Below, piece by piece: positions 29,480 to 38,479 of a stretch of DNA of 64,000 bases (its first letter is position 1; each line of letters opens with the position of its first letter). The notes below the pieces were generated by a model, which made no database searches, was not told the origin of the DNA, and worked only from the letters and a program-made list of their open reading frames with translations. The translations under genes were made by a program, and so were the position numbers. The DNA lies in the NCBI RefSeq assembly GCF_014649115.1, contig NZ_BMSK01000003.1, positions 372,001 through 436,000 on the forward strand. Reading direction: 5' to 3'. Source of the stretch: Streptomyces eurythermus. Its GTDB lineage: Bacteria; Actinomycetota; Actinomycetes; Streptomycetales; Streptomycetaceae.

Positions 29480-30082
29480 TCACGAGTTGTACGCCCCCTG
29501 CGCCCGCTCCAGCCCCTCGGTCACCAGACACTCCACCGCGTCCGCCGCACGGTCCACGAAGTAGTCCAGCTCCTTGCGCTCCGCCGACGAGAAGTCCTTC
29601 AGCACGAAATCCGCCACCTGCATCCGCCCCGGCGGCCGGCCGATCCCGAACCGCACCCGGTGATAATCCGGCCCCATCGCCTTCGTCATCGACTTCAGAC
29701 CGTTGTGCCCGTTGTCCCCGCCGCCCAGCTTCAGCCGCAGCGTGCCGTAGTCGATGTCCAGCTCGTCATGGACCGCCACGATGTTCCCCACCGGAACCTT
29801 GTAGAAATCCCGCAGCGCGTTCACCGGACCACCGGACAGATTCATGAACGACAGCGGCTTCACCAGGATCACCCGACGGCTCGCCGGCCCGGCCGGACCG
29901 ATCCGGCCCTCCACCACCTGAGCCTGCGCCTTGCCCGCCCGCTTGAACTTCCCCCCGATCCGCTCCGCGAGCAGATCCGCCACCATGAAACCGACATTGT
30001 GCCGGTTCATCGCGTACTCCGGCCCCGGATTGCCGAGCCCGGCGATCAGCCAAGGGGCACTGGCGGGAGTGGTCACGTCCAT
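29480..30082 (-). CDS. pth: Peptidyl-tRNA hydrolase
   Basis: A 200-residue Pth1 enzyme that frees tRNA from stalled peptidyl-t[25 protein letters not shown] (with the catalytic His), [40 protein letters not shown] and FGIGRPPG are all present. ATG at 30082 follows GAGGAGAG. It lies downstream of rplY, the common actinobacterial pair, with a hairpin between them. Confidence 0.96.
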   Translation of the reverse strand: MDVTTPASAPWLIAGLGNPGPEYAMNRHNVGFMVADLLAERIGGKFKRAGKAQAQVVEGRIGPAGPASRRVILVKPLSFMNLSGGPVNALRDFYKVPVGNIVAVHDELDIDYGTLRLKLGGGDNGHNGLKSMTKAMGPDYHRVRFGIGRPPGRMQVADFVLKDFSSAERKELDYFVDRAADAVECLVTEGLERAQGAYNS

Positions 30083-30100
30083 CTCTCCTCGAATACGCGC

Positions 30101-30131
30101 CAGCCGCTGCCCCCCACGGGAACAGCGGCTG
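30101..30131 (-). terminator. Hairpin between rplY and pth
   Basis: CAGCCGCTG (30101-30109) pairs with CAGCGGCTG (30123-30131). No T-run follows. It may lower pth expression relative to rplY rather than fully stop transcription. Confidence 0.5.
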
Positions 30132-30152
30132 ACGAAACGACGACTACGAGGC

Positions 30153-30746
30153 TCAGGCCTCGGCAGCCTCTTCACCCTCGGCGGACTCGCCCTCGGTCTC
30201 CTCGGCCTGAGCGGCCAGGACCTGCAGCACGACCGCGTCGTCCTCGACGGCCAGCGTGGTGCCGGACGGCAGGGTGATGTCCTTGGCGAGGACGGAGGCA
30301 CCGGCCTCCAGGCCCTCGATGGACACGGTGACCGACTCGGGGATGTGCGTGGCCTCGGTCTCGACCGGCAGCGCGTCCAGGACGTGCTCCAGCAGGTTGC
30401 CACCCGGGGCCAGCTCGCCCTCGGTGTGCACCGGGATCTCGACCTGGACCTTCTCGCCCCGCTTGACCAGCTGCAGGTCGACGTGCTCCAGGAAGCCCTT
30501 CAGCGGGTCACGCTGCACGGCCTTCGGGATCGCCAGCTCGTTGGTCTTGCCGTCGATGTCCAGGGAGATCAGGACGTTCGGCGTACGCAGCGCCAGCAGC
30601 AGCTCGTGACCCGGCAGGGTCAGGTGCAGCGGGTCGGAACCGTGGCCGTACAGAACACCCGGCACCTTGTTGTCACGGCGGATGCGACGGGCCGCACCCT
30701 TGCCGAACTCGGTACGGGTCTCGGCGGTGAGCTTCACCTCGGACAT
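30153..30746 (-). CDS. rplY: 50S ribosomal protein L25 (long CTC/TL5 form)
   Basis: A 197-residue protein: the L25 5S-rRNA binding domain ([20 protein letters not shown] to [17 protein letters not shown]) and the TL5 C-terminal beta domain, ending in an acidic tail ([16 protein letters not shown]). ATG at 30746 is preferred over a GTG three codons upstream because GAGGAG is then correctly spaced. Confidence 0.96.
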   Translation of the reverse strand: MSEVKLTAETRTEFGKGAARRIRRDNKVPGVLYGHGSDPLHLTLPGHELLLALRTPNVLISLDIDGKTNELAIPKAVQRDPLKGFLEHVDLQLVKRGEKVQVEIPVHTEGELAPGGNLLEHVLDALPVETEATHIPESVTVSIEGLEAGASVLAKDITLPSGTTLAVEDDAVVLQVLAAQAEETEGESAEGEEAAEA

Positions 30747-30854
30747 ATCAATCACTCCTCGTAGGAACTCGGAACGGACGTGGTCACCCGGCCACGAACG
30801 GCCTGCTACGAAGAGCGCGTCGATAACGGACCACCGTATTCGCGGACACGAACA

Positions 30855-30904
30855 CGGCCTCCCTCGCCGAGCAACTCCAGCAGTCTACTCGGAGGGGGAG
30901 GCCG
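30855..30904 (-). terminator. Terminator after prs
   Basis: CGGCCTCCC (30855-30863) pairs with GGGAGGCCG (30896-30904). The 32-base interior can form a further short stem. It lies between the prs stop and the rplY start on the same strand. Confidence 0.6.
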
Positions 30905-30952
30905 CGCCCAAAAGGATCACCCGCTAGCCCGCACCACGGACCAGCAGAAACC

Positions 30953-31933
30953 TCACTGCTCGTCGAACAGGCTCGTCACCGAACCATCCTCGAACACCTC
31001 ACGCACCGCACTCGCGATCGTCGGAGCGATCGACAGCACCGTGATCTTGTCCAGATCCCGGCCCAGCTCCGCCGGCGTCGGCAGCGTGTTCGTGAACACG
31101 AACTCACTCACCCGCGAGTTCTTCAGCCGGTCCGCCGCCGGACCCGACAGCACACCGTGCGTCGCCGTCACGATGACATCCTCCGCACCATGCGCGAACA
31201 GCGCGTCCGCCGCGGCACAGATCGTGCCACCGGTGTCGATCATGTCGTCCACCAGCACACACACACGACCCTTGACCTCGCCCACGACCTCGTGGACCGT
31301 CACCTGGTTCGCCACGTCCTTGTCACGCCGCTTGTGCACGATCGCCAGCGGCGCACCGAGCCGGTCACACCACCGGTCCGCCACCCGCACCCGGCCCGCG
31401 TCCGGAGACACGACCGTCAGCTTGTCCCGGTCCACCTTCTTGCCCACGTAGTCCGCCAGCAGCGGCAGCGCGAACAGGTGATCCACCGGACCGTCGAAGA
31501 AGCCCTGGATCTGATCCGTGTGCAGATCCACCGTCAGAAGCCGGTCGGCACCCGCCGTCTTCATCAGGTCCGCGATCAGACGCGCCGAAATCGGTTCACG
31601 ACCCCGGTGCTTCTTGTCCTGCCGCGCGTAACCGTAGAACGGCACGATGACGGTGATCGACCGCGCCGAAGCCCGCTTCAGCGCGTCGATCATGATGAGC
31701 TGCTCCATGATCCACTGGTTGATCGGAGCCGTGTGGCTCTGGATCACAAAGCAGTCCGCACCACGCGCCGACTCCTGGTAACGGACGTAGATCTCCCCGT
31801 TCGCGAAGTCGAAGGCCTTCGTCGGGACAACCCCGACACCCAGCTGCTGGGCGACCTCCTCGGCAAGCTCGGGGTGGGCGCGGCCGGAGAAGAACATCAA
31901 CTTCTTCTCGCCGGTCGTCTTGATCCCGGTCAC
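30953..31933 (-). CDS. prs: Ribose-phosphate pyrophosphokinase
   Basis: A 326-residue PRPP synthase. ANGEIYVRYQESARGADCF, the ATP-site VPFYGYARQDKKHRGREPIS, DLHTDQIQGFFDGPVDHL and the PRPP loop VCVLVDDMIDTGGTICAAA are complete. It supplies PRPP for purines, pyrimidines, His, Trp and NAD. GTG at 31933 follows GAGGAG. It lies 154 bp after glmU, the usual actinobacterial pair. Confidence 0.96.
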   Translation of the reverse strand: MTGIKTTGEKKLMFFSGRAHPELAEEVAQQLGVGVVPTKAFDFANGEIYVRYQESARGADCFVIQSHTAPINQWIMEQLIMIDALKRASARSITVIVPFYGYARQDKKHRGREPISARLIADLMKTAGADRLLTVDLHTDQIQGFFDGPVDHLFALPLLADYVGKKVDRDKLTVVSPDAGRVRVADRWCDRLGAPLAIVHKRRDKDVANQVTVHEVVGEVKGRVCVLVDDMIDTGGTICAAADALFAHGAEDVIVTATHGVLSGPAADRLKNSRVSEFVFTNTLPTPAELGRDLDKITVLSIAPTIASAVREVFEDGSVTSLFDEQ

Positions 31934-32087
31934 AGCACAGTCTCCTCAGAGGTTGTCTCAGCCAGCCGGCTGCTCGGCGACCTCTCGGCTGGGCAGGAGA
32001 GGCCGAATCAGCTGGTAAGGGTGCGGGGTGCACATGTGCGGATGTGCACTTATCACGGTACGCCGACTTTGGCGCACACGTTTCCGG

Positions 32088-33536
32088 TCAGTCCTCGCTC
32101 TCGCCCCGCCGGGACACCGCCTCGGCCGCCTTCGCCGCCGCGCTCCCCGGCCGCTTCCGGGCCACCCAACCCTCGATATTCCGCTGCTGACCACGGGCCA
32201 CGGCCAGCGAACCCGGCGGCACATCCTTCGTGATCACCGACCCGGCGGCGGTGTACGCACCGTCCCCGACCGTGACAGGAGCCACAAACATGTTGTCCGA
32301 ACCCGTCCGGCAGTGCGACCCGATCGTCGTGTGATGCTTGTCCTGACCGTCATAGTTCACGAACACGCTCGCCGCGCCGATGTTCGTGTACTCACCGATC
32401 GTCGCGTCCCCGACATACGACAGGTGAGGCACCTTCGTACCCTCCCCGATCGACGCGTTCTTCGTCTCCACGTACGTCCCGATCTTGCCCTTGGCACCCA
32501 GCCGGGTACCCGGACGCAGATACGCGTACGGCCCCACACTCGACCCCGCGCCGATCCGCGCCCCGTCGGACACCGTGTTGTCCACCCGAGCCCCCGCACC
32601 CACGTGCGTGTCCTTCAGCCGGCTGTTCGGCCCGACCTCGGCACCCTCGCCCAGATGCGTGGACCCCGTCAGCTGCGTACCCGGAAGCACCACCGCGTCC
32701 CGCTCGAACGTCACGGTCACATCCACCCACGTGGTGGCCGGGTCGACCACCGTCACCCCGTCCAGCATCGCCCGCGTCAGCAGCCGGTCGTTCAGGATCC
32801 GGCGCGCCTCGGCCAGCTGCACCCGGTTGTTGATACCCGCGATCTCCCGGTGGTCCTCCGCGACCGACGCGCCCACCCGGTGCCCCGCGTCCCGCAGGAT
32901 CCCGAGCACGTCCGTCAGGTACTCCTCGCCCTGGCTGTTGTCCGTACGCACCTTCTTCAGCGCGTCCGCCAGCAGCTGCCCGTCGAACGCGAACACACCG
33001 CTGTTGATCTCCCGGATCGACCGCTGGGCGTCGGACGCGTCCTTGTGCTCCACGATCGCCGTGACGGCACCCGTCGCCTCGTCCCGCACGATCCGGCCGT
33101 AACCGGTCGCGTCCGGCACCTCGGCCGTCAGCACGGTCACGGCGTTGCCGTCCGCGTGATGCGTCTCGGTGAGCCGCCGCAGCGTCTCGGCGGTCAGCAG
33201 CGGAGTGTCCCCGCACACCACCACCACGGTGCCGTCCACGGCTCCGCCCAGCTCCTCCAGGCCCATCCGCACGGCGTGCCCGGTGCCGTTCTGCTCCGCC
33301 TGCACGGCGGTCCTGGTGTCCGGGTCGATCGCGGCGAGGTGGGCGGTGACCTGCTCGCGGGCGTGACCGACCACGACGACCAGGTTCTCGGGGGTCAGCG
33401 CGCGGGCTGCGGCCAGCACATGGCCGACGAGGGAGCGGCCGCAGATCTCGTGCAGGACCTTGGGTGTGGCCGACTTCATACGGGTGCCCTCACCCGCTGC
33501 GAGAACGACGACGGCTGCCGGGCGGATGGCACTCAC
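32088..33536 (-). CDS. glmU: Bifunctional GlcN-1-P acetyltransferase / UDP-GlcNAc pyrophosphorylase
   Basis: A 482-residue two-domain enzyme. N-terminal uridylyltransferase: [46 protein letters not shown]-terminal left-handed beta-helix with hexapeptide repeats and [20 protein letters not shown] for acetyl-CoA. It makes UDP-GlcNAc for peptidoglycan. GTG at 33536 gives the [15 protein letters not shown] start. Confidence 0.96.
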   Translation of the reverse strand: MSAIRPAAVVVLAAGEGTRMKSATPKVLHEICGRSLVGHVLAAARALTPENLVVVVGHAREQVTAHLAAIDPDTRTAVQAEQNGTGHAVRMGLEELGGAVDGTVVVVCGDTPLLTAETLRRLTETHHADGNAVTVLTAEVPDATGYGRIVRDEATGAVTAIVEHKDASDAQRSIREINSGVFAFDGQLLADALKKVRTDNSQGEEYLTDVLGILRDAGHRVGASVAEDHREIAGINNRVQLAEARRILNDRLLTRAMLDGVTVVDPATTWVDVTVTFERDAVVLPGTQLTGSTHLGEGAEVGPNSRLKDTHVGAGARVDNTVSDGARIGAGSSVGPYAYLRPGTRLGAKGKIGTYVETKNASIGEGTKVPHLSYVGDATIGEYTNIGAASVFVNYDGQDKHHTTIGSHCRTGSDNMFVAPVTVGDGAYTAAGSVITKDVPPGSLAVARGQQRNIEGWVARKRPGSAAAKAAEAVSRRGESED

Positions 33537-33584
33537 GGGGTTGCCCTTCGGCTGGGGGTGGGTGGGTGACAGCCGCAGGATACC

Positions 33585-33606
33585 GGGGGGAGGGGTGGGG
33601 GAGGGG
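33585..33606 (+). other. G-quadruplex-forming sequence upstream of glmU
   Basis: Four runs of at least four G are separated by single bases (G6-A-G4-T-G5-A-G4) on the strand opposite glmU, about 50-70 bp before its start. More G-runs follow on both sides. Confidence 0.55.
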
Positions 33607-33615
33607 ATATGGGTA

Positions 33616-33643
33616 CGGGCCCTGACGTGTAGGTCAGGGCCCG
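33616..33643 (-). terminator. Terminator after tRNA-Gln
   Basis: A perfect 11-bp stem CGGGCCCTGAC / GTCAGGGCCCG with the loop GTGTAG lies 11 bp beyond the tRNA 3' end. No T-run follows. Confidence 0.75.
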
Positions 33644-33653
33644 CGGGAAGCGG

Positions 33654-33726
33654 CTCCCCCATCAGGATTTGAACCTGAACTTAAGGGACCAAAACCCTCA
33701 GTGCTGCCTAGTTACACCATGGGGGA
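33654..33726 (-). tRNA. tRNA-Gln (anticodon TTG)
   Basis: The minus strand gives a full cloverleaf. The acceptor stem TCCCCCA / TGGGGGA is perfect with discriminator G. The anticodon arm is GAGGG-TTTTGGT-CCCTT with TTG in the loop. The T-arm is CAGG-TTCAAAT-CCTG. The CCA end is not encoded, as is usual in this genus. It reads CAA codons. Confidence 0.95.
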
Positions 33727-33753
33727 TGAAACTCGGCTAAACCGGACATTTGG

Positions 33754-34617
33754 TCAGGTCGCCGAGTCGGCACCCAACACTATGCCGTACCAAGTGCCTT
33801 CGATGCGACGGTACAGGTCGGCGCCCTTCAGGACTTTGATCACCAAGCAGCCACGGTAGGTGTCCCCGATGTTCTTGCGGACCGTCTTGGGGTTGTGCCT
33901 CTTGAGCGTGGTCTTGTAGAAGGCGGAAGTGTCGGCGCCGACGAGGTCGGCCCAGTAGCGTTCGGCTCCCTCCACGTCGGCTTTTTCGTGGATCATTACG
34001 TTGAACCGCAGGCGTTCGCGTTCCACTCGGAGCAGGTCGAGCCACGCCAGAAAGATTCTGATCATTCCGGGGTCGCTGTTCACGAAGGTGACGCTCTCCC
34101 GGCGGTTGTACGGCTTGTCCTTGGCGCCCTCGGCCCAGTACAGGCCGACGCCGACCAGGAACAGCTCGCGGTCGGACAGTCGGCCGACGGCCGCCGCCGC
34201 GCGCTGCTTGGTCTCCTCGCGTTCGCGATCCCGTGCGGCCCGCAGGTGTGCCAGGCCCTCGTTCATCAGGGCTCGCTGTTCCTCGGGCGTGTAGCGGGGC
34301 TCGGGCTTCGGCAGGTCCCGCACCCACAGGGAGATCGAACTCTTCGAGCACCCCAGTTCCGCCTGGATGCGGTCGTAGGTCCAGCCCTGGAGCCGTAGTT
34401 CTCGTGCCCTGTCCCGCAGGTCGTCCTTCGCGTTCGGGCGCTTGGTCCACTCCGGTGGTGGCTCCCCTTTCACCAGTTGGTTGAGGATGTCGTTGTTGTG
34501 GATCTTCAGCTCGTCCCGGATCTGCCGGAGGCTGTAGCCGGAACGCCGCAGCGCCACCGCCCGCTCCCGCAGTCCCTCGAAGTCGGCGTATTTGCCGTAT
34601 GTCTGTGCCATGGGCAT
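33754..34617 (-). CDS. Double-HTH protein with LAGLIDADG-like C-terminus
   Basis: A 287-residue protein. Two similar HTH units are seen: LRERAVALRRSGYSLRQIRD with ELKIHNNDILNQLV (about 15-50) and LRDRARELRLQGWTYDRIQA with ELGCSKSSISLWV (about 66-100). A charged helix follows, then LFLVGVGLYWAEGAK and VTFVNSDPGMIRIFLAWLDLL, which resemble LAGLIDADG-type homing endonuclease folds. The resemblance is by eye and not certain. The gene ends 28 bp upstream of the tRNA-Gln 5' end. Its GC and codon use look lower and more mixed than its neighbours, which fits an acquired gene. Confidence 0.7.
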   Translation of the reverse strand: MPMAQTYGKYADFEGLRERAVALRRSGYSLRQIRDELKIHNNDILNQLVKGEPPPEWTKRPNAKDDLRDRARELRLQGWTYDRIQAELGCSKSSISLWVRDLPKPEPRYTPEEQRALMNEGLAHLRAARDREREETKQRAAAAVGRLSDRELFLVGVGLYWAEGAKDKPYNRRESVTFVNSDPGMIRIFLAWLDLLRVERERLRFNVMIHEKADVEGAERYWADLVGADTSAFYKTTLKRHNPKTVRKNIGDTYRGCLVIKVLKGADLYRRIEGTWYGIVLGADSAT

Positions 34618-34777
34618 ACCGTCCGACCGGAATGGGAGGTTCCGGGGTCGAACGGGAAAGGTTCACCAGTTCGAGGGATAGGGGGAGGTTTCGATGTCGT
34701 TCGGTTACGGAGTGTGGTGTGTGGAGGTAGGTGAAAGTCACCGGAAATGCCGCACCCGTCGCCCGTAGGCTGGAGAC

Positions 34778-36106
34778 ATGACCACGACGGGGGAAGAGCA
34801 CGCCAGGGCCTTGACCGGGCCATGGTGGTGGGCAAGGCGGCGCAGCGCGGTGCTCGACGGGGGTCTCGCGCTGCTGTCCGCCGTGGAGTGTGCCGCGGAG
34901 GGGGTTCCGTTCGCCCGGGAGGCGGGGATCCCGGTGTCCGTGGGCGTGGTGTTCGGGCTGATCGCCGGTGCGGTGCTGTTGGTGCGGCGGAAGTGGCCGA
35001 TCGCCGTGGTGCTGGTGGCGATCGCGGTGACGCCGGCCGAGATGGGTTTCCTGATGGGCGTCGTCGGCCTGTACACGCTGGCGTCGTGCGAGCTGCCGCG
35101 CCGGGTGATCGGGGCGTTGTCGGGGATGTCGTTGCTGGGCACGGCGGTGGTGACGTTCGTGCGGGTGCGGCAGGACATGGCGCGTGGTGATCTCACGCTG
35201 GGTGACTGGTTCCTGCCGTTCGCGGCGGTGACGACGTCGCTGGGTCTGACGGCTCCGCCGGTGCTGCTGGGGTTGTACGTGGGGGCGCGGCGGCGGTTGA
35301 TGGAGAGTCTGCGGGAGCGGGCGGATTCGTTGGAGCGGGAGCTTCAGCTGCTCGCGGAGCGGGCGGAGGAGCGGGCCGAGTGGGCGCGTAATGAGGAGCG
35401 GACGCGGATCGCGCGGGAGATGCACGACGTGGTGGCGCACCGGGTGAGTCTGATGGTGGTGCACGCGGCGGCGTTGCAGGCGGTGGCGCGGAAGGATCCG
35501 GAGAAGGCGGTGCGGAACGCGGCTCTGGTGGGGGACATGGGGCGGCAGGCGTTGACGGAGTTGCGGGAGATGCTGGGGGTGCTGCGGGCGGGCGGGGACG
35601 CGGTGCGTCGTCCGTCGGGGGTGCCGTTGGCGGCGGTGGGGGAGGCGGCGGAGGCCGCGGCGTCGCGGGCGGCGGAGTCGCGTGCGGCGGTCGAGGCGGG
35701 GGCGGTGGAGGGGCCGTGTCTGTCGGAGCTGGAGGAGTTGGTCGGGCAGTCGGCTGCCGCGGGGATGGTGGTGGATCTGTCGGTGGAGGGGGAGGCGCGG
35801 TCGTATCCGGCGGAGGTGGAGCAGACGGCGTACCGGGTGGTGCAGGAGGCGTTGACGAACGTCCACAAGCACGCGGCGGGTGCGAAGACGTATGTGCGGT
35901 TGGCGCATCGGGTGTCGGAGATCGCGATGCAGGTGGAGAACGAGCCGCCGCCGGAGCCGGCGTCGGCGTCGGCGGCGGGGTTGCCGTCGGGCGGTAACGG
36001 CCTGGTGGGGATGCGGGAGCGGGTCGTGGCGCTGGGTGGGGTGTTCGTGTCGGGGCCGACGGACGCGGGTGGGTTCCGGGTGTCGGCGGTGATTCCGGCG
36101 GTGTGA
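34778..36106 (+). CDS. Orphan DesK-type sensor histidine kinase
   Basis: A 442-residue kinase. Four or five membrane helices fill residues 20-175, then a coiled coil (ERADSLERELQLLAERAEERAEW), the HisKA_3 dimer domain RTRIAREMHDVVAHRVSLMVVHA with the phospho-His, and an HATPase domain (YRVVQEALTNVHKHA and GGNGLVGMRERV). No response regulator is next to it, though such kinases normally have a LuxR-type partner. ATG at 34778 follows CTGGAGAC. It converges on the SUKH-3 gene with 24 bp between stops. Confidence 0.92.
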   Translation: MTTTGEEHARALTGPWWWARRRSAVLDGGLALLSAVECAAEGVPFAREAGIPVSVGVVFGLIAGAVLLVRRKWPIAVVLVAIAVTPAEMGFLMGVVGLYTLASCELPRRVIGALSGMSLLGTAVVTFVRVRQDMARGDLTLGDWFLPFAAVTTSLGLTAPPVLLGLYVGARRRLMESLRERADSLERELQLLAERAEERAEWARNEERTRIAREMHDVVAHRVSLMVVHAAALQAVARKDPEKAVRNAALVGDMGRQALTELREMLGVLRAGGDAVRRPSGVPLAAVGEAAEAAASRAAESRAAVEAGAVEGPCLSELEELVGQSAAAGMVVDLSVEGEARSYPAEVEQTAYRVVQEALTNVHKHAAGAKTYVRLAHRVSEIAMQVENEPPPEPASASAAGLPSGGNGLVGMRERVVALGGVFVSGPTDAGGFRVSAVIPAV

Positions 36107-36130
36107 GCGCGTGGGATGGCTGTCCGGGGG

Positions 36131-36622
36131 TCAGCCGGCGGTGAGGCGTACGGGCTGGATGCCGGTGATGAGGGTGGTCAGGGCGTGGTCGATGTCGGGG
36201 CCGGTGTACCAGTCGCCGGTGTGGTCGATGGTATAGACGCGGCCTTCGGCGTCGATGGCGAGGAGGGCGGCGGTGCCGGTGTCCTCGCCGAGGGGGCACA
36301 GCTGGGTGCCGAGGGCGTGGCCGAGGTCGCCGAGGGTGCGGGCGAGGTGGAGGCCGTGCAGGGGGTCGAGGTGGAGGGTGGCGGGGGCGATCTGGCGGCC
36401 GGGGCCGGTGGGGGTGATGGTGAGGCCGCCGAATTCGGCCCAGGCTTCGACGGCGGCGGGGAAGACGGTGTGCCGGTGTCCGGCGGGTGAGGTGTGGGTG
36501 CGCAGGGCGTCGGCCCAGATCTCGGCCTGTTTGATGTCCCAGCGTCCGGGTTGCCAGCCGGCGGCGCGCAGGGCGGCGTCGACGGGTACGGGGAAGCGCG
36601 TGGTGGTGCGGTCGGGGTGCAT
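36131..36622 (-). CDS. SUKH-3 family immunity-type protein
   Basis: A 163-residue protein. AAGWQPGRWDIKQAEIWADAL, AVEAWAEFGGLTITPTGPG and the C-terminal LLAIDAEGRVYTIDHTGDWYTGPDIDHAL are typical of SUKH-3, a Smi1/Knr4-fold group known as immunity partners of polymorphic nuclease and deaminase toxins. ATG at 36622 has GAAGGG upstream. It lies 46 bp downstream of the YwqJ-like deaminase gene on the same strand, so the two look like a toxin-antidote pair. The pairing is inferred from context. Confidence 0.85.
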   Translation of the reverse strand: MHPDRTTTRFPVPVDAALRAAGWQPGRWDIKQAEIWADALRTHTSPAGHRHTVFPAAVEAWAEFGGLTITPTGPGRQIAPATLHLDPLHGLHLARTLGDLGHALGTQLCPLGEDTGTAALLAIDAEGRVYTIDHTGDWYTGPDIDHALTTLITGIQPVRLTAG

Positions 36623-36668
36623 CTGCCCTTCGTTCGTCGAGTGTGCCGGGTGGTTCGTGGTGGTGGGG

Positions 36669-37184
36669 TCAGTCGTCGGTGGGGGTGGGGTCGACGATGC
36701 GGACGCCGAAGTGGGCGCTGAGTGCGGTGCAGGCGCGGCAGGGGGTGGCGAAGCGGCCGTGCAGGGGGTCGCCGTCCTCGCGTATGCGGCGGGTGGTGAG
36801 TTTGGCGTGTTTGAGGGCTTTGCGGGCCTCGCCGTTGGTCATGGGTCTGCGGGAGGCGCGTTTGCTGCGGGCGGCGTCGGCGGTGGTGAGGTGCCGGGAG
36901 ATGAGGATGGTCTCGGCGCAGCGGCCGGTGAAGCGGTCGCGTTGGGCGCTGGTGAGGGTGTCGAGGAAGTCCTGGACGAGGGGGTGCAGGGCGGGGGGTT
37001 GGTCGCCGCGGGCGGCGGTGCAGGTGAGGGTGGTGCCGCGGACGGAGAGGGCGGCGGCGATGGCGGGCAGGATGCCGTCGCGGCGGTGCCGGAGGGTGGG
37101 GGTGGGGGGTGTTTCGGTGCCGCTCCAGTCGATGCGAGGGTCGCCGGCCCGCACGTCGGCACCTCCGGTCTGCAAGGTCGTCAT
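36669..37184 (-). CDS. YwqJ-like putative nucleic-acid deaminase
   Basis: A 171-residue single-domain protein. The zinc and catalytic motifs of the deaminase fold are Cys89-Ala-Glu91 (RCAETILISRHL) and Cys149-x-x-Cys152 (TPCRACTALSAHFG). YwqJ deaminases are usually C-terminal toxin domains of large secreted proteins. Here the domain stands alone with no signal peptide or membrane segment. ATG at 37184 follows GGGAGGGA. It is followed by a SUKH-3 gene and divergent from a WHH/SUKH gene. Confidence 0.85.
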   Translation of the reverse strand: MTTLQTGGADVRAGDPRIDWSGTETPPTPTLRHRRDGILPAIAAALSVRGTTLTCTAARGDQPPALHPLVQDFLDTLTSAQRDRFTGRCAETILISRHLTTADAARSKRASRRPMTNGEARKALKHAKLTTRRIREDGDPLHGRFATPCRACTALSAHFGVRIVDPTPTDD

Positions 37185-37473
37185 GATCGTTGTCCCTCCC
37201 CTGGGGCGTCCCCCCGAAGGACTTAGGGTGCCAAATGCCGTGGCTGGTGGGGAAGCTGGGGCGGTGTGACACGCCTGGTGCGGGGCGGGCTGTGACGGTG
37301 GGGTGACGGCTGGTCACGGTGGTGGGCGCGGGTGTGGCCGTAGGGGCGGGTGGGGGTGTGGGCGGGGTGGTGGCGGGCCGGTGACCGGGGTGGGTGTTCC
37401 GCATAGGCTGGGCGGCATCCGCGATCGACACCGCCGTTTACGGCCAGAGAGAACGCCGCAGGGGGCATCCGCC
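37185..37473. promoter_or_regulatory. Divergent promoter region of the toxin/immunity cluster
   Basis: A 289-bp region between the YwqJ-like gene and the WHH/SUKH gene. It is strongly G-rich on the plus strand with many GGTGGG-type runs. A likely -10 element TAGGCT (near 37405) sits before the rightward gene. No clear palindrome was found. Confidence 0.4.
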
Positions 37474-38469
37474 ATGACGACAGGTCGGCTCGGGCAGCGA
37501 GCCGCGCCGCCGAACGCGGCCTACGCCGGGCAGGTCGTGCATTTTCCGGATCCGGTCCGGGCGGCACGTCACCCGAGGGGGGTACGGGTCGATGAGCGGG
37601 GTTACCCGGATTTCTCGCCGTACGCGCGTGTGGCGGTGGAGATCGCCGAGCCGCCGGAGGGTTTCGGGGTCGATGAACTGCGGCTGACCGATTATGTGTC
37701 GGCGAACGCGGCGCTGGCGGCGGCGGGGCACGAGTTGTGGGACACGGTGCCGAATGTGGCGACGCCGCACGGCTGGACGTGGCATCACGTGGCGGGCACG
37801 CGGCGGCTGGAGCTGATCCCGGTCGAGGTGAAGGCGTTGCTGAGGCATCACGGCGGGGTGGCGACGGCGGTGGTGGACCATGCCAAGCGTGGGACGCGGC
37901 CGTTGCAGGAGTCGCGGCCGGCGCACTTCGGGCTGCCGAAGTCGGGTGTGGCGGTGTCGGAGGCGCAGGTGCAGGGGATCGAGGAGGACCTGGGTTACCG
38001 GTTGCCGGGTGCCTACCGTTCGTTCCTGAAGGCGGCGGGCGGTTGTGCGCCGGTCGGCGCGGCGCTGGACGCCGGGCTGGGGTTGCTGGTGGACCAGCCG
38101 TTCTTCACGGTGCGGGACGAGGCCGCGGTCAATGACCTGGTGTATGTGAACAAGTGTCTGCGCGACCATCTGACGAAGGATTACCTCGGGGTGGGGTTCG
38201 TGCAGGGCGGGCTGCTCGCGGTGAAGGTGAAGGGCGAGCGGGTCGGTTCGGTGTGGTTCTGCGCGTACGACGATGTGCGGGACGTGGATCCGTCGTGGTC
38301 GCCGGCGGAGCGGGTGGAGCGTCTGCTGCTGCCGTGCGGTGACGATTTCGACGCGTTCTTGTCCCGGTTGGCCGGTAATCCGCCGGAGTTGGAGACGGTG
38401 GCCGGTCTGATGGTGGACGGCGGCTTCGTCCGGGTCGTCCCGGTGTCGTCCGGCCCGGTGGGGGAGTGA
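37474..38469 (+). CDS. WHH-type nuclease domain fused to SUKH domain
   Basis: A 331-residue cytosolic-looking protein. Residues 25-130 resemble the WHH/HNH-EndoVII nuclease toxins: DPVRAARHPRGVRVDERGYPDF, then GWTWHH (Trp103, His104, His105) and LIPVEVKALLRHHGG. Residues 159-305 are a Smi1/Knr4-like SUKH domain (SEAQVQGIEEDLGYRLPGAYRSFLKAAGG). A toxin domain and its usual immunity domain are thus in one chain. ATG at 37474 follows GGGGG. The stop is 10 bp before the next gene, indicating an operon. Confidence 0.82.
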   Translation: MTTGRLGQRAAPPNAAYAGQVVHFPDPVRAARHPRGVRVDERGYPDFSPYARVAVEIAEPPEGFGVDELRLTDYVSANAALAAAGHELWDTVPNVATPHGWTWHHVAGTRRLELIPVEVKALLRHHGGVATAVVDHAKRGTRPLQESRPAHFGLPKSGVAVSEAQVQGIEEDLGYRLPGAYRSFLKAAGGCAPVGAALDAGLGLLVDQPFFTVRDEAAVNDLVYVNKCLRDHLTKDYLGVGFVQGGLLAVKVKGERVGSVWFCAYDDVRDVDPSWSPAERVERLLLPCGDDFDAFLSRLAGNPPELETVAGLMVDGGFVRVVPVSSGPVGE

Positions 38470-38479
38470 GCTGCACGCG

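Noticed and set aside
33654..33726. tRNA-Gln as integration site of an island starting at 33.75 kb
   Set aside because: No integrase and no direct repeat of the tRNA 3' end were found, and the accessory genes lie on the 5' side of the tRNA.
34778..36106. Two-component pair with a nearby regulator
   Set aside because: No response regulator is adjacent; the LuxR regulators at 15 and 22 kb are too distant to pair by context.
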